This document shows, one piece after another, positions 8,522 through 18,882 of a stretch of DNA of 64,000 nucleotides. Below the pieces are notes generated by a model. It did not search any database. It was not told the DNA's origin and saw nothing but the letters and a program-made list of their open reading frames with translations. Position 1 is the first letter of the stretch, and every line of letters starts with the position of its first letter. Source of the DNA: Pseudomonas sp. ML2-2023-3 (GTDB taxonomy: Bacteria > Pseudomonadota > Gammaproteobacteria > Pseudomonadales > Pseudomonadaceae); NCBI RefSeq assembly GCF_037055275.1, contig NZ_CP146343.1, forward strand, positions 1,026,501 through 1,090,500. Reading direction: 5' to 3'. Made by a program: the position numbers and the translations under genes.

Positions 8522-10516
8522 ATGAGTTCTGCCTCTCTTATAAAGACCCCGCCGCAAAAGGTGACGGTCAATGGTTGGGTGTTTTACACCTCCACTGCCT
8601 TGATATTGTTGTTGACTGCCATTTTGATCATTGCCCCCGAAGAAGCGGGTCGTATTCTGGGCGTTGCCCAGGAATGGCTGTCGCGCAGCTTCGGTTGGTA
8701 TTACATGGTGGTGATCGCCGCTTACCTGATCTTCGTAGTCGGTCTGGCGTTTTCGTCCTACGGCAAACTGAAGCTGGGCACCAAGCAAGACACCCCGGAT
8801 TTCAGCTATGGCGCCTGGGCCGGGATGTTGTTTTCGTCCGGTATCGGTATTTCCTTGCTCTATTTCGGCGCTTCCGAGCCGCTGGATCACTACTTCAACC
8901 CGCCTGAAGGCGTGTCGGGCAGCCACGAAGCCGCGCGTCAGGCGTTGCAACTGACCTTCCTGCACTGGGGCCTGCACGGCTGGGCGATTTACGCGCTGGT
9001 CGGCCTGGCCGTGGCGTATTTTGCCTACCGTCACAACCAGCCGCTGGCGCTGCGTTCGGCGCTGTATCCGTTGATGGGCGAGCGTTGGGTCAAAGGTGCT
9101 GCTGGCCATGCGGTGGACGGCTTCGGCATGTTCGTGACCCTGCTGGGGCTGGTGACCAACCTGGGCATTGGCTCGATGCAGGTGTCGTCCGGGCTTGAGA
9201 ACCTGTTCGGCATGGAACACAGCAATACCAACCTGCTGATCGTGATCATCGTGATGAGCACTGTGGCCACCATCGCCGCTGTCTCTGGCGTTGAAAACGG
9301 CATCCGCCGGTTGTCCAACCTGAACATCGTGCTGTTCAGCGGCTTGCTGATTTTCGTGTTGTTGTTCGGCCCCACGCTTCACCTGCTCAACGGCTTTGTG
9401 CAAAACACCGGTGACTACCTCAACGGTATCGTCATGAAAACCTTCGACCTGTACGTGTATGAAGGCGACAGCAAGAAAACCGAGGGCTGGCTGGGCCTGT
9501 GGACCCTGTTCTACTGGGCGTGGTGGATTTCCTGGGCACCATTCGTAGGGATGTTCATCGCGCGTATTTCCCGTGGTCGTACCGTGCGTGAACTGGTGGC
9601 GGGCGTGTTGTTGATTCCGCTGGGCTTCACCCTGGCCTGGCTGTCGATCTTCGGTAACTCGGCACTGGACCTGGTGGTTAACCACGGTGCGGTGGAGTTG
9701 GGGAAAACGGCGCTTGAACAGCCGTCGATGGCTATTTACCAACTGCTTGAGCATTACCCGGCGTCGAAAATCGTCATCGGCGTGTCGATCTTTGTGGGCT
9801 TTGTGCTGTTCCTGACCCCGGCGGATTCCGGCGCGGTGATGATGGCCAACCTGTCGTGCAAAGGCGGCGATGTGGATGAGGACGCGCCGCACTGGCTGCG
9901 TATCTTCTGGTCTGCGGTGATCACTCTGGTGACCATCGGCCTGTTGTTCGCCGGTAACTTTGCGGCCATGCAAACGATGGTGGTGCTGGCCGGTCTGCCG
10001 TTTTCGGTGGTATTGGTCCTGTTTATGTTTGGCCTGCACAAAGCGATGCGCCAGGACACCCTGGTTGAGCAGGAACAAGCCGAGTTGGCCGCCCGTGGTC
10101 GTCGAGGTTTCAGCGAGCGCTTGACTGCCCAGGACCTGCAACCGACCCAGGCGGTGGTGCAGCGCTTTATGGACAAACACGTGACCCCGGCCCTGGAAGA
10201 TGCGGCAGAACAGCTGCGCAGTCGGGGCTTGGAGGTGCAAACCCTGCTGGGCAGTGCCAAGCGTTGCATGGGCGTGCGGGTGGAGATGGAAGAGGGCAAC
10301 CCGTTTGTCTACGAAGTCAGCCTGGACGGTTATCTGGCCGCACCGAGCGAGTCCGAACAGGATGAAGTGCGCAGTCGTTATTACCGGGCCGAGGTGTATT
10401 TGCACAACGGCAACCAGGAGTACGACCTGATGGGCTTCACCCAAGAGCAAATCGGTCGTGACGTGCTCGACCAGTTTGAAAGCCATCGCCAACTCCTTGG
10501 CAGGGTGTACAGCTAA
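8522..10516 (+). CDS. betT: choline transporter BetT (BCCT family)
   Basis: A 664-aa inner-membrane, ion-coupled choline importer of the BCCT family. Start ATG at 8522 (MSSASLIKTPPQKV) with GGAG ten bases upstream. About 12 helices fill residues 20-510. The BCCT signature is seen near residue 340 as WTLFYWAWWISWAPFVGMFIA (broken here at WW), followed by RISRGRTVRE. The roughly 150-residue C-terminal cytoplasmic tail is the osmosensory domain type of E. coli BetT. It is divergent from betIBA and feeds choline to BetA. Osmotic control is plausible but not shown by sequence. Confidence 0.94.
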   Translation: MSSASLIKTPPQKVTVNGWVFYTSTALILLLTAILIIAPEEAGRILGVAQEWLSRSFGWYYMVVIAAYLIFVVGLAFSSYGKLKLGTKQDTPDFSYGAWAGMLFSSGIGISLLYFGASEPLDHYFNPPEGVSGSHEAARQALQLTFLHWGLHGWAIYALVGLAVAYFAYRHNQPLALRSALYPLMGERWVKGAAGHAVDGFGMFVTLLGLVTNLGIGSMQVSSGLENLFGMEHSNTNLLIVIIVMSTVATIAAVSGVENGIRRLSNLNIVLFSGLLIFVLLFGPTLHLLNGFVQNTGDYLNGIVMKTFDLYVYEGDSKKTEGWLGLWTLFYWAWWISWAPFVGMFIARISRGRTVRELVAGVLLIPLGFTLAWLSIFGNSALDLVVNHGAVELGKTALEQPSMAIYQLLEHYPASKIVIGVSIFVGFVLFLTPADSGAVMMANLSCKGGDVDEDAPHWLRIFWSAVITLVTIGLLFAGNFAAMQTMVVLAGLPFSVVLVLFMFGLHKAMRQDTLVEQEQAELAARGRRGFSERLTAQDLQPTQAVVQRFMDKHVTPALEDAAEQLRSRGLEVQTLLGSAKRCMGVRVEMEEGNPFVYEVSLDGYLAAPSESEQDEVRSRYYRAEVYLHNGNQEYDLMGFTQEQIGRDVLDQFESHRQLLGRVYS

Positions 10517-10522
10517 ACCGCG

Positions 10523-10609
10523 TGTGGGAGCGGGCTTGCTCGCGATAGCATCAACGGGGTGTACCTGATACACCGCGTTGACTGCATCGCGAGCAAGCCC
10601 GCTCCCACA
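10523..10609. repeat. REP pair, family 2
   Basis: TGTGGGAGCGGGCTTGCTCG plus CGA at 10523-10545 and its exact inverse ending at 10609 enclose about 40 bp. It separates the convergent ends of betT and cbcV and may act as a bidirectional barrier. Confidence 0.85.
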
Positions 10610-10622
10610 GGATGAGTGCGCG

Positions 10623-11801
10623 TCAGCCCAGGTTCTTGCCCAACAACGCGTGATACAACTCGGTATCGCCCAGTATCCCCACCACTTTCTGGTTGTCGTG
10701 CAGCACCAGTTTGTTGCCCGTCTGGTAGCGGATTTGCAGCGCGTCGCGCATGCCAATTCCCGAATCCACCAGAGTCGGCCCCCGGCCCAGACCTTCCACC
10801 GCCTGCCCGCTGCTCCAGCGCTGCAGCTCCACGGCACCGGCGCCCTGACGCACACCCTTGATGGTGTTGCCTTCCGCCAGATCAATCCACGAATCATCCC
10901 CCGGATCGATGCACACCGAGCCGTTGATGCGCTTGCAGTTGTCCAGCGTGCGCATCAGGCTGCGCCCGCACAGAACGTTCAACGGGTTGGTGTGGGCGAC
11001 GAAGGTGCGCACATAGTCGTCGGCAGGATTGAGTACGATCTCTTCGGGCTTGCTGTACTGCACGATCTTGCCGTCTTTCATGATCGCAATGCGGCTGCCC
11101 AGCTTGAGCGCTTCGTCAAGGTCATGGCTGACAAACACAATGGTCTTGTTCAGCTTGTGCTGCAGCTCCAGCAGCTCGTCTTGCAGGCCTTGGCGGATCA
11201 ACGGGTCGAGGGCTGAAAAGGGTTCGTCCATCAGCAGAATATCGGCATCCATTGCCAATGCTCGCGCCAGGCCAACCCGTTGCTGCATGCCGCCGCTCAA
11301 CTCATCGGGCTTTTTGTTGCGCCATTGGGTCAGACCCACCAGCTCCAGCTTTTCATCCACCAGGGTACGTCGTTCTTTCTCGGGGCGGCCCTGCATCTCC
11401 AGGCCGAAGCTGATGTTCTCGCGCACCGTCAGCCAGGGCATCAGGGCGAACTTCTGAAACACCATGGCGATGCGCTTGGTGCGCATCATTTTCAGTTCGG
11501 CGGGGGTACATGAAGCAATGTCGATCTGCTTGCCTTCGTGCTCCACATACAACTGGCCACGGCTGACCGTATTGAGTCCGTTGATGCAGCGCAACAGGCT
11601 GGACTTGCCCGAGCCGGACAAGCCCATCAGCACACAGATTTCGCCTTTGTCGATATCCAGGCTGGCCTTTTCGACGCCCACAATCTGCCCGGTCTTTTTC
11701 AGGATCTGATCCCGCGAAAGGCCTTGATCCAGCAGGCTGAGTGCCTCACGGGGGTCTTTGGCGAAGATGACGTCTACATTATCGAAACGAATAATACTCA
11801 T
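10623..11801 (-). CDS. cbcV: choline ABC transporter ATPase CbcV
   Basis: A 392-aa ATPase of the quaternary-amine (ProV-like) importers that energises CbcW. Walker A is GLSGSGKSS (about residue 59), the signature is LSGGMQQRVGLARA and Walker B is DILLMDEPFSALD. The extra C-terminal part after about residue 280 is the ProV-type regulatory extension, ending in a segment resembling a CBS half (LVLHDNQKVVGILGDTELYH). Its start overlaps the cbcW stop by four bases (ATGA). CbcV serves choline, glycine betaine and carnitine by pairing with different binding proteins in P. aeruginosa. Confidence 0.93.
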   Translation of the reverse strand: MSIIRFDNVDVIFAKDPREALSLLDQGLSRDQILKKTGQIVGVEKASLDIDKGEICVLMGLSGSGKSSLLRCINGLNTVSRGQLYVEHEGKQIDIASCTPAELKMMRTKRIAMVFQKFALMPWLTVRENISFGLEMQGRPEKERRTLVDEKLELVGLTQWRNKKPDELSGGMQQRVGLARALAMDADILLMDEPFSALDPLIRQGLQDELLELQHKLNKTIVFVSHDLDEALKLGSRIAIMKDGKIVQYSKPEEIVLNPADDYVRTFVAHTNPLNVLCGRSLMRTLDNCKRINGSVCIDPGDDSWIDLAEGNTIKGVRQGAGAVELQRWSSGQAVEGLGRGPTLVDSGIGMRDALQIRYQTGNKLVLHDNQKVVGILGDTELYHALLGKNLG

Positions 11802-12643
11802 GCGTCGGCTCCTGTCTTGGCTTCCGGCTGTTTGCAGATCCGGTCGAGCATGATTGCCAGCAGCACAATCGCCAGCCCTGCTTCAAAGCCCAGGGCAATG
11901 TCGGCGGTATTGAGTGCGTTGACCACCGGTTTGCCCAGGCCATCGGCGCCTACCAGGGCAGCGATCACCACCATCGACAGCGACAGCATGATGCATTGGG
12001 TAATCCCGGCGGCGATGCTCGGCATGGCGTGGGGCAGTTCAATGCGTGTGAGCAACTGGCGGCGTGAGCAGCCAAACGCCTTGCCGGCATCCAGCAGTTC
12101 ATGGGGCACGTCGCGAATGCCCAGGTACGTCAGGCGGATGGGCGCTGCAATCGCAAACACCACCGTGGAGATCAGCCCCGGCACCACACCCAGGCCAAAC
12201 AGGGTCAGGGTCGGGATCAGGTAGACGAAGGTAGGCACGGTCTGCATCAAGTCCAGTACCGGGCGCATGAAGGTATAAAACATCGGCTTGTGGGCGGCGA
12301 GAATCCCCAGCGGCACGCCGATGATCACGCACACAAAGGTCGCGAACAACACCTGGGCCAGGGTTTCCATCGTTTCTTGCCAATAACCCAGGTTCAGGAT
12401 CAGCAGAAACGACATTGCCACGAAAACAGTGAGCCCCCATTTACGTTGAATAAAGTGGGCAAACAAGGCGATCAGGCCGATGAACACGAAAGGGTTGAAC
12501 CAGGTCAGCGCAAACGTCACGCCGTGGATCATCGTTTCAAGTGTCAGCGCAATGGCATCGAAGGTGCTGGCACCGTTTTTGGTCAGCCAGTCGACGAAGC
12601 TTGCGATGTACTCGCCCAGAGGAATTTTTTGATCAATCAGCAT
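11798..12643 (-). CDS. cbcW: choline ABC transporter permease CbcW
   Basis: A 281-aa inner-membrane permease of the ProW type. The start at 12643 (MLIDQKIPLGEYIASF) is preferred because it matches the family N-terminus; an in-frame ATG at 12661 adds six residues and neither has a strong ribosome site. Several hydrophobic helices and the ATPase-contact loop (EAA-type, near LDAGKAFGCSRRQLLTRIELP) are visible. It lies between cbcX and cbcV, with an ATGA overlap to cbcV. Confidence 0.92.
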   Translation of the reverse strand: MLIDQKIPLGEYIASFVDWLTKNGASTFDAIALTLETMIHGVTFALTWFNPFVFIGLIALFAHFIQRKWGLTVFVAMSFLLILNLGYWQETMETLAQVLFATFVCVIIGVPLGILAAHKPMFYTFMRPVLDLMQTVPTFVYLIPTLTLFGLGVVPGLISTVVFAIAAPIRLTYLGIRDVPHELLDAGKAFGCSRRQLLTRIELPHAMPSIAAGITQCIMLSLSMVVIAALVGADGLGKPVVNALNTADIALGFEAGLAIVLLAIMLDRICKQPEAKTGADA

Positions 12644-12712
12644 GGTAGTGAACGTCCGCATGCAGGGGGATTAAAACGGAGCCAGGCGGGGTTGGTCGCC
12701 TGGCGCCCGCGA

Positions 12713-13660
12713 TTACTTCGCGAGGCTGGCTTGAACGGCTGCAAGACCCGGTTTGCCATCAATCGTGGTTACACCTGCGAGCCAGGTTTGGAGCACTTGC
12801 GGGTTCTGTTTGAGCCAGGCCCTGGCGGCCACGTCCGGTTTGATCTTGTCGTCCAGGACCTTGCCCATCAGGGTGCTTTCCATGTCGAGGGTGAACACAA
12901 GATTTTTCAGCAGTTGACCGACGTTGCTGCACTCTTCGCTGTAGCCCTTGCGGGTGTTGGTATAGATGGTCGCCTGGCCATAATTGGGGCCGAAGAAGTC
13001 ATCGCCGCCGGTGAGGTACTTCATTTTGAAACGGGTGTTCATCGGATGGGGTTCCCATCCCAGGAACACCACTTCAGTGCCACGGCGCTGGGCGCGATCG
13101 ACCTGCGACAACATCCCGGCTTCGCTGGACTCCACGACCTTGAAGCCCGCGTCTTTCAAGCCGAACGCGTTCTTGTCGATCATGGTCTGGATCATGCGAT
13201 TGCCATCGTTGCCCGGCTCGATGCCATAGATCTTGCCGTCCAGTTCCTTCTTGAATTTGGTTATATCCGAGAAGTCCTTGAGGCCCTTGTCATAGAGGGC
13301 CTGGGGGACAGCGAGGGTGTATTTGGCGTTCTCCAGGTTGGCACGCACGGTCTCGACGGTGCCCGCCTCGCGGTAAGCCTTGATGTCGTTTTCCATGGTC
13401 GGCATCCAGTTGCCCAGGAACACGTCCATGTTCTTGCCATCGGCGAGCGACTTGTACGTGACCGGTACTGAAATCATGGTGGTTTTGGTTTTGTAGCCAA
13501 GGGCCTTGAGCACTTCGCTGGTGACTGCGGTGGTGACGGTGATGTCGGTCCAGCCGACATCCGAGAAGTTGACCGTGCTGCATTGCTCCGGTTCTGCTGC
13601 CTGGGTGATGACGGGCAGACTCAGCAATGCAGCCAACAACAACGATGAGGAATGTTTCAT
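12713..13660 (-). CDS. cbcX: choline-binding periplasmic protein CbcX
   Basis: A 315-aa periplasmic solute-binding protein of the ChoX/ProX type delivering choline to CbcWV. Start ATG at 13660 (MKHSSSLLLAALLSLP) opens a signal peptide that would be cut after ITQAA. The body contains MDVFLGNWMPTMEND and VVFLGWEPHPMN, aromatic-rich segments that in this family build the cage around the trimethylammonium group. It is first gene of cbcXWV, 69 bp ahead of cbcW, and divergent from sdaB across a shared 357-bp promoter region. Confidence 0.94.
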   Translation of the reverse strand: MKHSSSLLLAALLSLPVITQAAEPEQCSTVNFSDVGWTDITVTTAVTSEVLKALGYKTKTTMISVPVTYKSLADGKNMDVFLGNWMPTMENDIKAYREAGTVETVRANLENAKYTLAVPQALYDKGLKDFSDITKFKKELDGKIYGIEPGNDGNRMIQTMIDKNAFGLKDAGFKVVESSEAGMLSQVDRAQRRGTEVVFLGWEPHPMNTRFKMKYLTGGDDFFGPNYGQATIYTNTRKGYSEECSNVGQLLKNLVFTLDMESTLMGKVLDDKIKPDVAARAWLKQNPQVLQTWLAGVTTIDGKPGLAAVQASLAK

Positions 13661-14017
13661 GGAACGACTCCTGTGTGTCTGGGATGCGGTTTTCGATCGA
13701 AAGCCGCACGTATCAGTTGCGGTTGGGTGATGCACGGCAGGGGTGTTGCCGGCGCATCTTGCAATCGAGTCAGGACTGATCATGTAACAGCGAAAATCAA
13801 ACGCCTACAGGGGGCGTCGCATCCAGTACAGGCAGGGTCGTATCTGATACTTGGGAGGTCGTATATAGACGTTTCATGAGTAAAAACCGCTTTTTTCATG
13901 CCTCTGCACCGTATAAAACGTCGGGGGCGCTGGCAGGCAAAGGTGAGTCGTAGCTGGACGTTTTTGCAGATCGCAAACACCCCATGATGCGGGCACACAC
14001 CCTTAAGGTTCGTGCTC
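13661..14017. promoter_or_regulatory. cbcX-sdaB divergent promoter region with 21-bp-spaced direct repeat
   Basis: A gene-free 357 bp between two pathway operons. GGTCGTAT occurs twice in the same orientation, at 13836-13843 and 13857-13864, exactly 21 bp apart or two helical turns. This is the arrangement AraC-family regulators bind. GbdR, encoded 2 kb away and known to activate cbcXWV and sdaB in P. aeruginosa, is the natural candidate. AAGG at 14005-14008 is the sdaB ribosome site. Confidence 0.5.
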
Positions 14018-15394
<1,377 letters not shown>

Positions 15395-15401
15395 AAACCC
15401 T

Positions 15402-15476
15402 TGTGGGAGCGGGCTTGCTCGCGATGCAGGCGACACGGTTGGCCTGGACGCCATCGCGAGCTGGCCCGCTCCCACA
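15402..15476. repeat. REP pair, family 2
   Basis: The left unit starts at 15402 and the inverse right unit ends at 15476. The right arm carries changes (CGAGCTGGCCCGC). It directly follows the sdaB stop codon. Confidence 0.8.
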
Positions 15477-15815
15477 GAAGAGGCACACCTGCCAGCGCTG
15501 TTTCAGCGCACGCCGACCTTTTTTGGCGCACTCGTACTTTTCGTGACATTTGATTGCAGCTCTGTTTCTGCCCCCTTCCCACAAGTGATACCAATGTGCT
15601 CAACAGCGCAGGATCACACCCGTGCAGCCCTGCTGGACCGTAGTTTTGGCACGACCTGCCTAGACCCTTTGCGACGTCGTTTTCAGACTTTATTGAATGC
15701 CCATCCAAGTTTAGGCATGGCATTTGCGTTGCCATCTAAAAGCCCCGTTCAACGAGGGCAAAAACAAGAGCCCGCGCCTGGGGCCATCACCCGCTTTGTG
15801 TGAGGAGATATCGCG
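15477..15815. promoter_or_regulatory. gbdR upstream region
   Basis: A 339-bp gene-free stretch between the sdaB-linked REP and gbdR. GAGGAG just before 15810 is a good ribosome site for the ATG at 15816. No convincing protein, RNA or clear operator was recognised in the remainder. Confidence 0.4.
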
Positions 15816-16919
15816 ATGACGTCGTTCAACTCCGGGGTCCAACCCCAGAACCGTACGCCTCAATCCATCGGCTTTCTGCTGCTGGACAATTTCACGCTCA
15901 TTTCCCTGGCGTCCGCGATAGAACCCTTGCGTATGGCTAACCAGTTGTCGGGCCGTGAGTTGTATCGCTGGAGCACCCTCAGCGCGGATGGCAGCCAGGT
16001 ATGGGCCAGTGATGGTCTGCAAGTGACCCCCGACGCCAGCATGCACAAGGCACCGGCGCTGGACATGGTGATCGTGTGCGGCGGTATCGGCATTCAACGC
16101 ACCGTGACCCGCGAGCACGTGTCATGGCTGCAAAGCCAGGCGCGCCAGTCGCGCCGTCTGGGCGCCGTCTGTACCGGCAGCTGGGCGTTGGCGTATGCAG
16201 GCTTGCTCGATGGTTTTGATTGCAGCGTGCATTGGGAGTGTCTGGCGTCCATGCAGGAAGCCTTTCCGCGGGTTGTCATGAGCACACGCCTGTTTACCCT
16301 TGACCGCAGCCGCTTCACCAGCTCGGGGGGCACTGCGCCACTGGACATGATGCTGCACCTGATCAGCCGTGATCATGGTCGCGAACTGTCGGCCGCCATC
16401 TCGGAAATGTTTGTGTATGAGCGCATTCGCAACGAGCAGGACCACCAGCGCGTACCGCTCAAGCATATGCTGGGCACCAATCAGCCCAAGTTGCAGGAAA
16501 TTGTCGCGCTGATGGAAGCCAACCTCGAAGAGCCTATCGACCTGGATGAACTGGCGGTTTACGTCACCGTATCGCGGCGCCAGTTGGAGCGCCTGTTCCA
16601 GAAGTACCTGCACTGCTCGCCGTCGCGCTACTACCTCAAGTTGAGGTTGGTGCGGGCGCGGCAGTTGCTCAAGCAAACCCCCATGTCGATCATTGAAGTG
16701 GCGGCGGTCTGCGGCTTTGTGTCCACGCCGCATTTCTCCAAGTGCTACCGCGAATACTTCGGCATTCCGCCACGGGACGAGCGTGTGGGCTCCAACACGG
16801 CACAGCAGACCACGCTTGTGCAGATCCCGCAGTCATTGTTGCTGTCCCCGCTGGCCGGGCCGATGTCCGCCTTGAATCAGGCGCGTAACGAATCGACGTT
16901 TGCCAGTGTGAGGTTGTAG
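15816..16919 (+). CDS. gbdR: glycine betaine-responsive activator GbdR
   Basis: A 367-aa cytoplasmic activator with an N-terminal DJ-1/GATase1-like ligand domain (about residues 15-200, with GAVCTGSWALAYAGLLDG) and a C-terminal AraC-type double helix-turn-helix (about residues 230-330, with LDELAVYVTVSRRQLERLFQ and IIEVAAVCGFVSTPHFSKCY, each broken here for length). In P. aeruginosa GbdR senses glycine betaine and dimethylglycine and activates gbc, dgc, sox, cbc and related genes. Position next to sdaB and the carnitine genes fits that identity. A paralogous regulator, cdhR, lies 4 kb away. Confidence 0.95.
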   Translation: MTSFNSGVQPQNRTPQSIGFLLLDNFTLISLASAIEPLRMANQLSGRELYRWSTLSADGSQVWASDGLQVTPDASMHKAPALDMVIVCGGIGIQRTVTREHVSWLQSQARQSRRLGAVCTGSWALAYAGLLDGFDCSVHWECLASMQEAFPRVVMSTRLFTLDRSRFTSSGGTAPLDMMLHLISRDHGRELSAAISEMFVYERIRNEQDHQRVPLKHMLGTNQPKLQEIVALMEANLEEPIDLDELAVYVTVSRRQLERLFQKYLHCSPSRYYLKLRLVRARQLLKQTPMSIIEVAAVCGFVSTPHFSKCYREYFGIPPRDERVGSNTAQQTTLVQIPQSLLLSPLAGPMSALNQARNESTFASVRL

Positions 16920-16927
16920 CAAGCCGT

Positions 16928-17012
16928 TGTGGGAGCGGGCTTGCTCGCGATACAGGCACTGCGGTTCAACAGACAGACCGCATTTTCTGCATCGCGAGCA
17001 AGCCCGCTTCCA
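16928..17012. repeat. REP pair, family 2
   Basis: The left unit is at 16928-16950, with a diverged inverse unit ending at 17012 (CTTCCATA in place of CTCCCACA). It lies between the convergent gbdR and the 85-aa gene. Confidence 0.8.
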
Positions 17013-17018
17013 TACGGC

Positions 17019-17276
17019 TCAGTGCAATTGCTTTTGCTTGAACGCCATCAGCCCCGGCAACAGTTGCTGATCAATGGCCTGGCGTACCGCCGGTAAAATC
17101 GTTGCGCTGCCGGTGTAGAGCTTTTCGACCATGCCCTTCAAGGCCCGGGCATTGGTTTCATTCAGCCCGCATACCGCCGCCGAGCAAGCCTGTTCGGCAC
17201 TGCCCGACACCTCGAACCCCAAGGCACGCAGTTGGCCCAGCAGGTCCTGCTCATCTATCAAATCCGCGTGCATCAT
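17019..17276 (-). CDS. conserved small protein in carnitine operon, function unknown
   Basis: An 85-aa soluble protein, no signal peptide or membrane helix. It starts MMHADLIDEQDLLGQLRALG from the ATG at 17276 with AGGA nine bases upstream. Mostly helical in appearance, with two cysteines (near residues 31 and 36) and a lysine-rich end. It is the last gene on the carnitine operon strand, 108 bp after cdhB, so it is probably co-transcribed. I do not recognise a family. A role linked to carnitine use is guessed from position only. Confidence 0.6.
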   Translation of the reverse strand: MMHADLIDEQDLLGQLRALGFEVSGSAEQACSAAVCGLNETNARALKGMVEKLYTGSATILPAVRQAIDQQLLPGLMAFKQKQLH

Positions 17277-17384
17277 GGTTTGGTCCTTTTATGAAGCGCG
17301 ATTGAAGTTTGATTCTGGTAGGGCTTTGGTCCGTGGGCAAGGGCGGTTTGGCGATATGTCTGATCTGCCTAAGAACAGGTCGTT

Positions 17385-17858
17385 TTAAGGCAAGGGCAAG
17401 GCAATCACCCGCCCCACATGCTCGGGTTTCGGGAGATCACGTTGCTGCTGCTCGATGGCCTGCAACAAGGCCAGGGTGTGTTCGCCAAACGGCGCGGAAC
17501 GCGGGCCTGCCAGGTCGACATGCAACAGCATTTGCTCATTGCCCGCCAAGACCCTCTCATCACCGGCCAGGTGCAGGCTGTGATAGACATGCAGGCGTTT
17601 TTTGTCGTGGCCGATGAGTTGGGTGCGCACTTCAACCTGTGCCCCGAGTTTCACCTCGTGCAGGTAATTGAGGTGCACCTCCAGGGTGAACAGTGAATGG
17701 CCGCTGGCTTCACGGTTCTGGCTGTCGAGCCCCATGCGGTCCATCAGGGCATCGGTGGCGTAGCTGAAAATCAGCAGGTAAAAGGCGTCGCGCAAATGGC
17801 CGTTGTAATCGACCCATTCTTCAAGAATGGGGGTGCTGTAGGTGGTGAGCGCGGGCAT
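17385..17858 (-). CDS. cdhB: betainyl-CoA thioesterase CdhB
   Basis: A 157-aa hotdog-fold (4HBT-like) thioesterase hydrolysing betainyl-CoA to glycine betaine and CoA. The segment EEWVDYNGHLRDAFYLLIF near residues 13-31 holds the D-x-N-x-H block typical of 4HBT active sites. It follows cdhA by 12 bp on the same strand and closes the carnitine-to-betaine route. Cytoplasmic. Confidence 0.88.
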   Translation of the reverse strand: MPALTTYSTPILEEWVDYNGHLRDAFYLLIFSYATDALMDRMGLDSQNREASGHSLFTLEVHLNYLHEVKLGAQVEVRTQLIGHDKKRLHVYHSLHLAGDERVLAGNEQMLLHVDLAGPRSAPFGEHTLALLQAIEQQQRDLPKPEHVGRVIALPLP

Positions 17859-17870
17859 GCTGAACCTCGT

Positions 17871-18836
17871 TCAATCGTTGATGGCAATGCCATGTTTGAG
17901 TTTGGTCGCGTTAACCGCTTCCATTACGGCCAGCAGGCAGTCATCACGATAGCTTTCCAACGCGCCGATGCTGTGGCTGCCCAGTTGCTCAGTGGTGCCT
18001 TCGACCACGTCGTCGATCAGTTTTTCGCTGAGCTCAGGGGCGGGCAAATACGTCCAGGGCAGTTGCAGGGCCGGGCCGAACTGATTCATGAAGTGACGCA
18101 TCCCGGCATCGCCCCCCGCCAGGGTATAGGTCAAAAAGGTGCCCATGAACGACCAGCGCAAACCTGCGCCAAAGCGGATGGCGTCGTCAATCTCGCCGGT
18201 GGTGGCGACGCCGTCATTGACCAGGTGCAGCGCTTCGCGCCACAAGGCTTCAAGCAGGCGGTCGGCAATAAAGCCGGGCACTTCCTTGCGCACGTGCAAG
18301 GGGCGCATGCCCAGGGATTGATAGACCTTGATGGCCGCCTGAATGGCCTCGGGGGCGGTTTTTTGCCCGCCGACCACTTCGACCAATGGCAGCAGGTAAA
18401 CCGGGTTGAACGGATGGCCGACAACACACCGCTGCGGGTGGGTGGAGGTTTCGTAGAACTCGCTGGGCAGCAGGCCCGACGTGCTGGAGCCAATCAAGGC
18501 ATCGGGTTTGGCCGCAGCGCTGATTCTGCGGTGCAAATCCAGTTTGAGATCGAGCCGCTCGGGGGCGCTTTCCTGAATGAAGTCGGCCTCGCTCACGCAC
18601 GCTTCGATGGTGCTGACAAAGCGCAGCCGGTCTTGGGATGCGCCTTGGGCAAGGCCGCTTTTTTCCAGCGCCGGCCAGGCCTTGGCGACGCGCTTGCGCA
18701 GGGCCGCTTCGGCGCCGGGGGCCGGGTCCCAGGCGACAACGTCAAGTCCGTGGGCAAGGGCGCGAGCGACCCAGCCGCTGCCGATGACACCGCTGCCAAG
18801 GGCGGCGAAGGTTTTGATCTCGGTAATAAACGTCAT
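17871..18836 (-). CDS. cdhA: L-carnitine dehydrogenase CdhA
   Basis: A 321-aa NAD-dependent enzyme of the 3-hydroxyacyl-CoA dehydrogenase fold, oxidising L-carnitine to 3-dehydrocarnitine. The Rossmann motif GSGVIGSGW lies at about residues 14-22, and the catalytic-histidine motif [16 protein letters not shown] near residue 140. Length matches CdhA. It lies between cdhC and cdhB in caiX-cdhCAB and acts before CdhC. Confidence 0.93.
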   Translation of the reverse strand: MTFITEIKTFAALGSGVIGSGWVARALAHGLDVVAWDPAPGAEAALRKRVAKAWPALEKSGLAQGASQDRLRFVSTIEACVSEADFIQESAPERLDLKLDLHRRISAAAKPDALIGSSTSGLLPSEFYETSTHPQRCVVGHPFNPVYLLPLVEVVGGQKTAPEAIQAAIKVYQSLGMRPLHVRKEVPGFIADRLLEALWREALHLVNDGVATTGEIDDAIRFGAGLRWSFMGTFLTYTLAGGDAGMRHFMNQFGPALQLPWTYLPAPELSEKLIDDVVEGTTEQLGSHSIGALESYRDDCLLAVMEAVNATKLKHGIAIND

Positions 18837-18882
18837 GAAAGTGTCCTGAATTGAACCGTAGGAAAACGCAAAGCCGATGGGG

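Noticed and set aside
8366..10897. Very long open frame antisense to betT and running into cbcV (about 840 codons)
   Set aside because: It mirrors betT codons, is rich in His, Gln and Arg as antisense GC-rich frames are, and matches no family.
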